DNA from: Sulfurimonas sp.
Lineage (GTDB): Bacteria > Campylobacterota > Campylobacteria > Campylobacterales > Sulfurimonadaceae
Assembly: GCA_027064515.1 (NCBI GenBank)
Contig: JAMOPL010000127.1
Coordinates: 1 to 33,576, forward strand
DNA length: 33,576 nt
Direction: 5' to 3'
Each line of letters opens with the position of its first letter. Positions within the stretch are counted from its first letter, which is position 1. Position numbers and translations under genes: made by a program. This document shows, piece after piece, positions 1 through 6,728 of this stretch. The notes beneath the pieces were generated by a model. It was not told the DNA's origin and made no database searches. It was given only the letters and a program-made list of their open reading frames with translations.

Positions 1-120
<120 letters not shown>

Positions 121-171
121 TTATAAAATTTTCGCATTGTATCTATTCGGTGTTTAAACGGTTCTTTAAAA

Positions 172-180
172 TGATATAAT
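172..180 (+). promoter_or_regulatory. Extended -10 promoter of the cinA-like gene
   Basis: TG-A-TATAAT is a perfect extended -10 element. Transcription would start near 187, about 30 nt before the ATG at 217. No good -35 is seen at the expected distance (GTTTAA at 152-157 is weak). Confidence 0.55.
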
Positions 181-216
181 ACCAATATAAACTCTCTTAA
201 AAAGGTTATGAGTAAA

Positions 217-1305
217 ATGAAATTACATCTAATATTTATTGGTAATATGTTTATATACAATAAGTCTCTTCAAGAATATATAATAAGAAAAATTGAGGAT
301 GGAAATGAATTTATAAGTTCTATCACTTATTTTAAAGATGGTGATAATTCTATATTTTTATATTTAGAGGAGGAGTTGAACTCTTCAAATAAAAGTATCA
401 TTATTACAAATAAACAAAATTCTGCAACAATTGGAAAATTAATATCAACTGTAACAAGTGATAATCAAGTTTTAAAAGATGGTATGTTAATACCATCAAA
501 TGCTCTTATTACACAAGAGCGAAGTTATTTACTTGAATACAAAGATAGTGTTATCAATATAATACAAATTGATGAGATGCAAAAGATGCCAACTATTTTA
601 ATTTCAGATGCTATTTCAAGTGAAAAAGTATTTATTTTTGGAGAGGAAAAAGATAATGCTATCGCCTTATTAGAACCTATTGCTCAAACATATGAAGTGA
701 ATATTGAAGTTATTGTAATTGTAAATGGTTTTTTAAAAGTAAATGCATTTAGTAAGAAGTATGGGAATTTATCAAAATTTATAAATTATGCAAAACACTT
801 ACTTCCAAGAAAATTAATACATACTTCAAATATAATCACACACATAATAGATAAACTATCAAAAGATAGTAAGAAAATAACATTTGCCGAGAGTTGTACA
901 GGTGGATTGATGAGTTATTATCTTACAAAAGAAAATGGTGCATCAGAGATACTAGATGGTTCTTTAGTTACTTATTCTAATAAATTAAAAGAAAATTGGT
1001 TAGCTGTAAGTAAAGAAGTTATAGAGAGTGAAGGGGCAGTTAGTTCAGATGTAGTTAGTGAAATGAGTGATGGTGCTTTAAATGTTAGTGATGCTGATTA
1101 TAGTATAGCTATTAGTGGAATCGCAGGAGATTTTGGTGGGACTAAAGATAAGCCAGTAGGTACTGTTTATATTGGAGTGCGAACTAAAGATGAGCATATT
1201 GAAGAACATTTAGTATTATTTGGAGACAGAAATTATGTACAGCATCAGAGTGTATTACATGCACTAAAAATGCTTATAAATATAGATAAAAATCAATTTT
1301 TCTAA
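217..1305 (+). CDS. CinA family protein (nicotinamide-nucleotide amidase domain)
   Basis: The last ~150 residues form a CinA C-terminal domain: an FAESCTGG motif carrying the conserved serine/cysteine region, then SLVTYSN, EGAVS and ISGIAG blocks. In characterised members this domain deamidates nicotinamide mononucleotide to nicotinic acid mononucleotide (pyridine nucleotide salvage). The first ~200 residues do not show an obvious MoCF/COG1058 pyrophosphatase signature and look like the divergent N-terminal half seen in epsilonproteobacterial homologues. Start choice: an ATG at 208 is only 2 nt from the AAGG at 202-205, whereas the ATG at 217 is 11 nt away and gives a natural MKLHLIFIGN start. 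I prefer 217; 208 would add three residues. The amidase domain is clear; the role of the N-terminal half is not. Confidence 0.8.
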   Translation: MKLHLIFIGNMFIYNKSLQEYIIRKIEDGNEFISSITYFKDGDNSIFLYLEEELNSSNKSIIITNKQNSATIGKLISTVTSDNQVLKDGMLIPSNALITQERSYLLEYKDSVINIIQIDEMQKMPTILISDAISSEKVFIFGEEKDNAIALLEPIAQTYEVNIEVIVIVNGFLKVNAFSKKYGNLSKFINYAKHLLPRKLIHTSNIITHIIDKLSKDSKKITFAESCTGGLMSYYLTKENGASEILDGSLVTYSNKLKENWLAVSKEVIESEGAVSSDVVSEMSDGALNVSDADYSIAISGIAGDFGGTKDKPVGTVYIGVRTKDEHIEEHLVLFGDRNYVQHQSVLHALKMLINIDKNQFF

Positions 1306-1322
1306 ATTTTTTTAAAAAAAGC

Positions 1323-1351
1323 TTGACATTGAATTTGAATTTGTCTATAAT
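1323..1351 (+). promoter_or_regulatory. Perfect-consensus sigma-70 promoter of the tRNA cluster
   Basis: TTGACA (1323-1328) is followed after exactly 17 nt by TATAAT (1346-1351). Both hexamers and the spacing are consensus. Transcription should begin near 1358, about 34 nt before the first tRNA. Most other promoters in the window have a good -10 but no recognisable -35, so this one stands out as suited to strong stable-RNA transcription. Confidence 0.9.
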
Positions 1352-1391
1352 TCCGTCAACAAACAAAACAGAGATGATTTGTTTAGAAAAT

Positions 1392-1467
1392 GTCTTGTTA
1401 GCTCAGCTGGTAGAGCACGTCACTTTTAATGATGTGGCCGATGGTTCGAATCCATCACAGGACACCA
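1392..1467 (+). tRNA. tRNA-Lys (anticodon TTT)
   Basis: A complete cloverleaf of 76 nt with encoded CCA. The acceptor stem is GTCTTGT/ACAGGAC, the D-arm is GCTC/GAGC, and the anticodon stem CGTCA/TGATG encloses CTTTTAA, giving anticodon TTT. The T-arm is GATGG-TTCGAAT-CCATC. It is the first gene after the consensus promoter. The leader (TTTAG 1382-1386 and AAAT 1388-1391) can pair with the trailer (ATTT from 1467 and CTAAA 1474-1478). Confidence 0.97.
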
Positions 1468-1488
1468 TTTAGACTAAATTATATATAT

Positions 1489-1565
1489 GCGGTGGTAGTT
1501 CAGCTGGTTAGAATATCTGCCTGTCACGCAGAGGGTCGCGAGTTCGAATCTCGTCCACCGCGCCA
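1489..1565 (+). tRNA. tRNA-Asp (anticodon GTC), copy 1
   Basis: 77 nt with encoded CCA. The acceptor stem is GCGGTGG/CCACCGC, and the anticodon loop CTGTCAC gives GTC. It is identical to the second Asp gene at 2038-2114. The flanks form an inverted repeat: leader GACTAAAT plus an AT run (1472-1488) against trailer ATATATTTAGTC (1565-1576), which would extend the acceptor stem of the precursor. Confidence 0.97.
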
Positions 1566-1584
1566 TATATTTAGTCGATTTAAT

Positions 1585-1660
1585 GGGCGTTTAGCTCAGT
1601 TGGTAGAGCGCTACCCTTACAAGGTAGATGTCACAAGTTCGAGTCTTGTAATGCCCACCA
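1585..1660 (+). tRNA. tRNA-Val (anticodon TAC), copy 1
   Basis: 76 nt with encoded CCA. The acceptor stem is GGGCGTT/AATGCCC, and the anticodon stem CTACC/GGTAG encloses CTTACAA, giving TAC. The sequence is identical to the second Val gene at 1911-1986. It is followed by a 147-nt spacer with an imperfect inverted repeat. Confidence 0.97.
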
Positions 1661-1666
1661 TTTTAA

Positions 1667-1738
1667 TTATTTGCACTTCAGCTTTTAACTCATGTACTTT
1701 AGTACACTTCGTTGAAAACTTCAGCACAATTATTTTAA
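1667..1738. repeat. Imperfect inverted repeat in the tRNA-Val/tRNA-Glu spacer
   Basis: The 147-nt spacer (1661-1807) holds no gene. Its centre is a clean small hairpin, TGTAC-TTTA-GTACA (1693-1706). Outward from it the two sides remain partly complementary (TTTT..AAC against GTTGAAAA, then GCACTTC/GAAG blocks, then AATTATT on both flanks). ACTTCAGC also occurs twice as a direct repeat. It has no T-run like an intrinsic terminator. It may be an RNA-processing structure or a small dispersed repeat; the function is unknown. Confidence 0.45.
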
Positions 1739-1807
1739 AAAAGTTTCAAAAGTTTTGTATCTTTAAAATACAGCATTGACAAACCATTTGTTTTTGTGAA
1801 TGAAAGT

Positions 1808-1883
1808 GACCCTTTCGTCTAGTGGCCAAGGACACTATCACTTCATGGTAGGAACGGAGGTTCAAATCCTTTAGGGGTCGCCA
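1808..1883 (+). tRNA. tRNA-Glu (anticodon TTC)
   Basis: 76 nt with encoded CCA. The acceptor stem is GACCCTT/AGGGGTC (one G-T pair), and the anticodon stem CTATC/GGTAG encloses ACTTCAT, giving TTC. The T-stem contains two G-T pairs (GGAGG/CCTTT). It sits in the middle of the cluster, between the two Val copies. Unlike its neighbours it shows no convincing leader-trailer pairing. Confidence 0.96.
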
Positions 1884-1910
1884 ATTATTGGTGTTCATAA
1901 AGTCATAAAT

Positions 1911-1986
1911 GGGCGTTTAGCTCAGTTGGTAGAGCGCTACCCTTACAAGGTAGATGTCACAAGTTCGAGTCTTGTAATGCCCACCA
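1911..1986 (+). tRNA. tRNA-Val (anticodon TAC), copy 2
   Basis: Identical in all 76 positions to copy 1. The leader GTCATAAAT (1902-1910) and trailer ATTTAGTGAC (1986-1995) are complementary with a single-base bulge, so the precursor can form a stem beyond the acceptor arm. Confidence 0.97.
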
Positions 1987-2037
1987 TTTAGTGACAAGTT
2001 TTACTTTTGTAAAACATCTTTTCAATACAATATAGGT

Positions 2038-2114
2038 GCGGTGGTAGTTCAGCTGGTTAGAATATCTGCCTGTCACGCAGAGGGTCGCGAGTTCGAATCT
2101 CGTCCACCGCGCCA
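2038..2114 (+). tRNA. tRNA-Asp (anticodon GTC), copy 2
   Basis: Identical to copy 1 across all 77 positions. ATAGGT (2032-2037) and ACCTAT (2114-2119) flank it and pair beyond the acceptor stem, followed at once by a run of T. That arrangement could help end transcription at the 3' end of the cluster, but no conventional GC-rich terminator hairpin is present. Confidence 0.97.
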
Positions 2115-2196
2115 CCTATTTTTTTCATTAAATTATTTATTATTATTATTTTCTTTAAATTAGACTTATTGAAATTTATATTTTATTTTTATTTGA

Positions 2197-2214
2197 CAGA
2201 TTCTATCGAATCTG
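2197..2214. repeat. Hairpin across the proA stop codon
   Basis: CAGATTC (2197-2203) and GAATCTG (2208-2214) are perfect 7-bp arms around a 4-nt loop. On the minus strand the structure overlaps the last codons and TAG of proA. The following bases are A-rich rather than T-rich, so it is not a standard intrinsic terminator. It may protect the 3' end of the message. Confidence 0.4.
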
Positions 2215-3435
2215 CCCATTTCCATATATTTTAAACTTATAAGTAGTTAGTCCCTCTATACCCATAGGTCCTCTTGCATGAAGCTTATTTGTACTAATTC
2301 CAACTTCTGCTCCAAAACCAAATGCACTACCATCTGTGAATCTTGTTGAAGCATTAACATAAACTGCTGCAGCATCAATCGCATTTAAAAACTCTTCAGC
2401 AGTTGTTATATTTTCTGTGATGATTGCTTCTGAATGCCCTGAACCAAATTTAACAATATGCTCAATAGCTCCATTTACACCATCTACAATTTTAATATTT
2501 AAAATATTTGCTAAGTATTCAGTATTATAATCTTCATCTGTTGCTAATTCAATATCTAAAATATCTTTTGTTTGTAAACATCCTTTTAGTTGAGTGTTTT
2601 CTTTATCAAACTCAGTTTTTAGAAGAGGAAGAGCAATTGATGCAATATTATTGTCTACTAAAAGAGTTTCCATTGCATTACAAACTCCTGGTCTTTGAAC
2701 CTTTGCATTTATAGCAATAGCGATAGCATCAGTTAATTTTGCATCTTTATCTATGTATGTATGGCACTGACCTTTATCATGTTTAACAACACTAACTGTG
2801 GCATTTTCACTAACATACTTAATTAGTCCTGCTCCACCACGAGGGATAATCAAATCAACATACTTATCCATTTTAATAAGTTTTGCAACACCCTCTCTTG
2901 AAGAATCTGGAATAAGTGAAATTAGAGATGGTGGTAAATCATTTGCAATCAAAACATCTTTTAAAACACCAGCAATAGCTTTGTTTGAGTATTCAGCCTC
3001 TTTTCCACCTTTTAGTACACAAACATTTGAACTTTTAAAACATAAAGCTGCCGTATCTGATGTAACATTTGGACGAGATTCATAAATGATTCCAATCACA
3101 CCAATTGGGATACTAACTTTTTCTATCTTTAAATCATCTTCAGTTACCCAACCATCAAGAACACGACCAACAGGTTCTTTTAACCCTGCTATCTCCTCTA
3201 TTGCAACTGCCATAGAATCTATACGATTCTCATCTAAAAATAGTCTATCCATAAGAGCAGATGAGAGATTGTTTTCTTTTCCTGCACTCATATCTTTTGC
3301 ATTTTCTATTTTTAATATTTCTGTACTATCTCTAAGAGCTTTTGCCATCTCTTTTAAGATTTTATTTTTTTCACGACCACTAATTGTTGCCAATACTCTA
3401 CTTCCACTTTTTGCTTCTTCTAAAAATTTTTCCAT
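2203..3435 (-). CDS. proA: Gamma-glutamyl phosphate reductase
   Basis: 410 residues, the usual length of ProA. It catalyses NADPH-dependent reduction of gamma-glutamyl phosphate to glutamate semialdehyde, the second step of proline synthesis, in the cytoplasm. It is an aldehyde dehydrogenase-fold enzyme. The catalytic cysteine is Cys252 in QRPGVCNAME, and family blocks YESRPNV (about 118-124), LKGGKEA, IPRGG and the C-terminal FGFGAEVGIST are all present. An AAGG ribosome-binding site lies 8 nt before the ATG. It follows proB on the same strand but is separated from it by a 35-codon ORF whose stop lies 2 nt before the proA ATG, so translational coupling is likely. No defect is seen. Confidence 0.96.
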   Translation of the reverse strand: MEKFLEEAKSGSRVLATISGREKNKILKEMAKALRDSTEILKIENAKDMSAGKENNLSSALMDRLFLDENRIDSMAVAIEEIAGLKEPVGRVLDGWVTEDDLKIEKVSIPIGVIGIIYESRPNVTSDTAALCFKSSNVCVLKGGKEAEYSNKAIAGVLKDVLIANDLPPSLISLIPDSSREGVAKLIKMDKYVDLIIPRGGAGLIKYVSENATVSVVKHDKGQCHTYIDKDAKLTDAIAIAINAKVQRPGVCNAMETLLVDNNIASIALPLLKTEFDKENTQLKGCLQTKDILDIELATDEDYNTEYLANILNIKIVDGVNGAIEHIVKFGSGHSEAIITENITTAEEFLNAIDAAAVYVNASTRFTDGSAFGFGAEVGISTNKLHARGPMGIEGLTTYKFKIYGNGQIR

Positions 3436-3437
3436 TC

Positions 3438-3545
3438 TTATGCCTTTATATAACTATAACAGTAATCTGTAACAGTTTTTATTTTCAAATTAAAAGATGA
3501 ATTTGCAGGTAGATTAAAACTCTCAGGTGTTTCTAGTTTTATCAT
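3438..3545 (-). CDS. Small 35-residue ORF of unknown function between proB and proA
   Basis: Starting at the ATG at 3545-3543 the frame runs 35 codons to TAA at 3440-3438. The peptide begins MIKLETPESFNLP and ends near DYCYSYIKA. It starts 1 nt after the proB stop and ends 2 nt before the proA ATG, and has its own AAAGGA ribosome-binding site 7 nt upstream, inside the last codons of proB. The packing and ribosome-binding site argue that it is translated. No membrane segment, signal or known domain is apparent; the peptide is soluble-looking with one Cys and three Tyr near its C-terminus. It could be a small regulator or partner of the proline enzymes, or a translational relay keeping ribosomes moving into proA. 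I do not recognise the family. Confidence 0.5.
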   Translation of the reverse strand: MIKLETPESFNLPANSSFNLKIKTVTDYCYSYIKA

Positions 3546-3546
3546 T

Positions 3547-4326
3547 TTAGTTTCCTTTATTGTTGTTTTTTTTTGTAAAAAGAGTACCCTTATTGTGTAC
3601 CCCATCTATTAAATACTCTCTTGCAGAAGTTAAATCATAGCCATTACATAAAAACATCTCTCTATTTTTACTCATAATATACTCAGCTGCTTTAAGTTTT
3701 GTAACAATCCCTCCTGTAGCAAACTTAGAGTTTGGAGTATGTTTTTGCTTTAATTCATCAGGTTTTATCTCTGTAACAATTTTTCTAATTTTTGCTTTAG
3801 GATTATCCTTTGGATTTGTATCAAAATAACCATCAATATCACTTAAAATCACAAGAAGATCTGAATCTGTATAATGTGCTACATGAGCCGATAATTGATC
3901 ATTATCTCCAAAAAGCTGATCAGGAGTTGTTGAAATATCATTTTCATTTACAATAGGTAAAATATCATTTTTCAAGGTTCTATCAATAATATCTTGAAAA
4001 ATTTTAGTATGTACTCTAGAGTCAAAATCTTCCTCAGTTAAAAGAATTTGAGATATATTTACATTAAATATATCAAATTTATTTTTATAAGAACTCATCA
4101 ATATAGGTTGTCCAACTGAAGCTAAAATTTTTTTACTAGTGGGAATATTTCTATCTAATTGGAGAGCTGTATATCCAGCAGCAACAGCACCAGAAGAAAC
4201 AAGTATTACCTCATATTTTTTTCTGGCTTCTGCTATTAATGAAACTAAATTCAACATCCTCTCTTTTGCAATAACCGTTGTTTCTGTTAATACGCTACTA
4301 CCAACTTTAAAGACTATTCTTTTCAT
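3547..4326 (-). CDS. proB: Glutamate 5-kinase (short form, no PUA domain)
   Basis: 259 residues from the ATG at 4326, which has AAGGA 6 nt upstream; an in-frame upstream ATG at 4395 lies beyond the promoter and would add 23 unrelated residues. It phosphorylates glutamate to gamma-glutamyl phosphate, the first and normally proline-inhibited step of proline synthesis. Amino acid kinase-fold motifs are visible: FKVGSSVLT at the N-terminus, VSSGAVAAG, VNENDIST, FGDNDQLSAHVA and KFATGGIVTK. The E. coli enzyme is about 367 residues because of a C-terminal PUA domain; that domain is missing here, as in other short bacterial ProBs. It is the first gene of a proB-orf35-proA unit and is divergent from proC. 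Confidence 0.95.
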   Translation of the reverse strand: MKRIVFKVGSSVLTETTVIAKERMLNLVSLIAEARKKYEVILVSSGAVAAGYTALQLDRNIPTSKKILASVGQPILMSSYKNKFDIFNVNISQILLTEEDFDSRVHTKIFQDIIDRTLKNDILPIVNENDISTTPDQLFGDNDQLSAHVAHYTDSDLLVILSDIDGYFDTNPKDNPKAKIRKIVTEIKPDELKQKHTPNSKFATGGIVTKLKAAEYIMSKNREMFLCNGYDLTSAREYLIDGVHNKGTLFTKKNNNKGN

Positions 4327-4350
4327 TAGATTCCTTTTGTTTTGAATTCC

Positions 4351-4378
4351 ATTATAGCATTTTTTATAAATCATACAA
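4351..4378 (-). promoter_or_regulatory. Promoter of proB-orf35-proA
   Basis: On the minus strand a perfect extended -10, TG-C-TATAAT (4359-4351), follows a weak -35 TTGTAT (4378-4373) after 16 nt. Transcription would begin near 4344, giving a leader of about 18 nt ahead of the proB ATG at 4326. This also supports the short proB start. Confidence 0.65.
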
Positions 4379-4400
4379 AATTCTAATATAAACACAATAA

Positions 4401-4409
4401 TGATATACT
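4401..4409 (+). promoter_or_regulatory. Extended -10 promoter of proC
   Basis: TG-A-TATACT. The expected start of transcription is near 4416, about 17 nt before the ATG at 4433, with AGGA in the leader. It lies back to back with the proB promoter, so both arms of the proline pathway could share regulation in this 106-bp gap. No clear operator is seen. Confidence 0.5.
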
Positions 4410-4432
4410 AACATAAAAAATTTAGGACTATT

Positions 4433-5194
4433 ATGAAAAAAACTATTACTTTTATTGGAAATGGGAATATGGCATTGAGTATTGCTCAAGGGTTAAAAGA
4501 AAATTATAAAATTGAAATGGTTGGTCGAAGTTTAGAAAAACTAGAGAAGTTTGAAAATAAGCTTGGTGTAAAAATTGAAAAAGCACTTATGAATGGTTTC
4601 GATATGAGTGATAAAGCAATTTTATTATGTGTTAAACCTGCTAATGTTGAAGAGATTTCAAAGATTCTAAAAGGTCAAGCTAGAGTTATGTTTTCAGTTT
4701 TAGCTGGAACAAAAGTTGAAAAACTAAGAGAGAATCTAAAACCTCATGCTGTTGTGAGAACTATGCCAAATCTTGCGGCTAGTATTGGTCGTTCTATGAC
4801 AACTCTTACTGGTGATAAAGAGTTTAGAGTAGAAGCTGAAGAACTTTTAGGGGCAATTGGATCAACTTTATGGTTATCTAGTGAAAAAGAGTTAGATATT
4901 GCTACTGCTTTAGCTGGAAGTGGCCCAGCATATTTGGCATTGATAGCTGAAGCATTAACTGATGGTGCAGTGAAGCAGGGGATGAAAAGGGCAGAAGCTA
5001 TGGAAACAATGAGAGGTCTTTTTGGTGGTTTTGGTGAACTTATACAAGAGATTCATCCTGCTTTATTAAAAGATGCTGTTATGAGTCCAGGTGGAACTAC
5101 TGCTGCTGGATATGGTGCATTAGAGGATGGAAATGTTAGAAGTGGGTGTATTAATGCAGTAGAGACTGCATATAAAAGAGCAACTGAACTTTAG
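4433..5194 (+). CDS. proC: Pyrroline-5-carboxylate reductase
   Basis: 253 residues, slightly shorter than the ~270 typical of ProC. It reduces pyrroline-5-carboxylate to proline with NAD(P)H, the last step of the pathway started by the divergent proB and proA. The N-terminal Rossmann motif GNGNMA is at about residues 9-14. The VKPANVE and RTMPNLAA blocks follow, then AGSGPAYLALIAEAL, and the C-terminal signature MSPGGTTAAGYGALE. AGGA lies 6 nt before the ATG. All three proline genes sit together within 3 kb, so the pathway from glutamate is complete here. Confidence 0.95.
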   Translation: MKKTITFIGNGNMALSIAQGLKENYKIEMVGRSLEKLEKFENKLGVKIEKALMNGFDMSDKAILLCVKPANVEEISKILKGQARVMFSVLAGTKVEKLRENLKPHAVVRTMPNLAASIGRSMTTLTGDKEFRVEAEELLGAIGSTLWLSSEKELDIATALAGSGPAYLALIAEALTDGAVKQGMKRAEAMETMRGLFGGFGELIQEIHPALLKDAVMSPGGTTAAGYGALEDGNVRSGCINAVETAYKRATEL

Positions 5195-5199
5195 TTCAG
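5184..5199. terminator. Possible bidirectional terminator between convergent proC and thrC
   Basis: CTGAAC-TTTA-GTTCAG forms a 6-bp hairpin spanning the proC stop codon. On the minus strand it is followed by TTGCTCTTTTATA, which is moderately T-rich; on the plus strand by CTACTCTTTAG. The hairpin is short and not GC-rich, so the call is weak, but its place between two convergent genes fits. Confidence 0.35.
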
Positions 5200-5214
5200 C
5201 TACTCTTTAGTAAA

Positions 5215-6684
5215 TTATAGAAATTTTAATATCTCTTCTTCAATATCTTCTTTTTCTATTACAGTATCATGAATAATCTTTTTAGTAAATAACTCTTTTA
5301 TCATAGTTGGAATCTCAACATTAGCTTTTTTAGATATAGATTCTAGAGCTTTAATATCTTCTGTATCATTTTCTCCAGTCAGTGCATTTGCTATTACAGG
5401 TGAAAATTTTGTCCATTCTGCTGTTGAATAGATAATAGTTTTGATATTTGGATTTGATTTTGTTTTATATGTTTTAAAACAAGTTGCAGTGTGAGGATCC
5501 ATTAAGTACCCATCTTCAAATACTGATTTGATATATGATTTCCCCTCATCATCACCACAAAAATCAGCAATAAAAATCTCTTGTAGTTTTGCTAATTCTG
5601 AAGCTCTTAAAGTATATATATTATCTTTATCAAGGTTCTCCATCAGTTCCCTTGTTCTATCTGCTCCATAAAGACTGAATAAAACTCTCTCAACATTAGA
5701 AGATTTTAAAATATCCATAGCTGGAGATGTTGTTAATTTTAATTCAGAATCTCTAATATCATAAATTCCAGTTTGAATAAGACGAGTTAGAATATTATTC
5801 TCATTAGATGAGATAACCAACTTCTCAACTGGAAGTCCCATCTCTTTTGCATAGAATCCACCAAGTACATTACCGAAGTTTCCACTTGGAACATTTAAGT
5901 ATACTTTTTCACCAATCTCTATACCATTTTGTCTAACTAATTCAAGATAATTATGAATGTGATAAACTATTTGAAAGATAATTCTTCCAAAGTTTACAGA
6001 GTTTGCTGCTGATAAAGATATATTTTTCTCATTAAGATTATTTTTAAAGTTTTCAGATGCTAAAAGAGTTTTTAATGCACCTTGAGCATCATCAAAACTA
6101 CCTTTAATTCCAATAACTTTTAAATTGTCAGCATCTTCTGTAACCATTTGAAGTCTTTGAACATCTGATGTCCCATTAGCTGGATACATACAAACAACTT
6201 TAACATTTTTTTGATTTTTAAATGTTTCTAGTGCTGCTGGACCTGTATCACCACTTGTTGCAGCTAAAATTAGATAATTTTCATCTTTTTTTTGGGCAAT
6301 AGAAGATAAGATTTTACCAAAAGGTTGAAGTGCCATATCTTTAAATGCACGAGTTGGACCATGATAAAGTTCACTTACATATAAATTTTCTTTTAGTTTT
6401 ATTACTGGAACGGGATTTGAAGAATCATCAAATTTATCATAAAGTGATAAGGCTTCATCAATTACATTTTGTTCTATATCTATTTCAAAACGATTAAGTA
6501 AATCAGATGCCAACTCTTTATATGATGAGTTTAAATGTTTATTTAAAAATTCAATACCTAAATTTGGTAAAGTTTCTGGTACATAAAGACCACCAAAAGA
6601 TGCGATTGGAGCTAAGATAGCTTCTGAAAAAGTAACTGTTTTAGGAGTATTTTTAGCTACCCCTCTAGTTTGAATAAAGTTCAT
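5215..6684 (-). CDS. thrC: Threonine synthase
   Basis: 489 residues. PLP-dependent enzyme converting O-phosphohomoserine to threonine in the cytoplasm. The PLP-binding lysine is Lys115 in GPTRAFKDMALQ. The AATSGDTGPAA phosphate-binding loop and SGNFGNVLGG block follow, typical of the longer bacterial/fungal ThrC type. The start ATG at 6684 gives MNFIQTRG, a standard ThrC beginning, with a weak purine-rich (AGAG) ribosome-binding site. It lies 44 bp after the envC-like gene on the same strand but has its own extended -10, so it may be transcribed both alone and by readthrough. It has no obvious functional link to the upstream cell-division genes. Confidence 0.96.
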   Translation of the reverse strand: MNFIQTRGVAKNTPKTVTFSEAILAPIASFGGLYVPETLPNLGIEFLNKHLNSSYKELASDLLNRFEIDIEQNVIDEALSLYDKFDDSSNPVPVIKLKENLYVSELYHGPTRAFKDMALQPFGKILSSIAQKKDENYLILAATSGDTGPAALETFKNQKNVKVVCMYPANGTSDVQRLQMVTEDADNLKVIGIKGSFDDAQGALKTLLASENFKNNLNEKNISLSAANSVNFGRIIFQIVYHIHNYLELVRQNGIEIGEKVYLNVPSGNFGNVLGGFYAKEMGLPVEKLVISSNENNILTRLIQTGIYDIRDSELKLTTSPAMDILKSSNVERVLFSLYGADRTRELMENLDKDNIYTLRASELAKLQEIFIADFCGDDEGKSYIKSVFEDGYLMDPHTATCFKTYKTKSNPNIKTIIYSTAEWTKFSPVIANALTGENDTEDIKALESISKKANVEIPTMIKELFTKKIIHDTVIEKEDIEEEILKFL

Positions 6685-6710
6685 TGTTTTCTCTATTTTT
6701 AATTTTTGAA

Positions 6711-6719
6711 ATTATATCA
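6711..6719 (-). promoter_or_regulatory. Extended -10 promoter of thrC
   Basis: On the minus strand TG-A-TATAAT (6719-6711) lies in the 44-bp gap after the envC-like gene. The expected start near 6704 leaves a ~20-nt leader before the thrC ATG. Confidence 0.55.
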
Positions 6720-6728
6720 AAATAGAGA

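Noticed and set aside
1429-1779. 116-codon open frame running through the tRNA-Lys, Asp and Val genes
   Set aside because: It overlaps three well-formed tRNAs and their spacers and reads through tRNA sequence; it is a chance frame.
1776-1804. TTGACA just upstream of tRNA-Glu as a second promoter
   Set aside because: At 17 nt downstream the hexamer is AATGAA, not a -10, and the implied start would fall at or inside the tRNA.
2203-3472. Several plus-strand open frames opposite proA
   Set aside because: They are antisense shadows of a clear proA with no ribosome-binding sites or recognisable domains.
4327-4395. Longer proB reading from an upstream ATG
   Set aside because: The extension crosses the proB promoter and adds 23 residues unlike any ProB; the ATG at 4326 has a proper ribosome-binding site.
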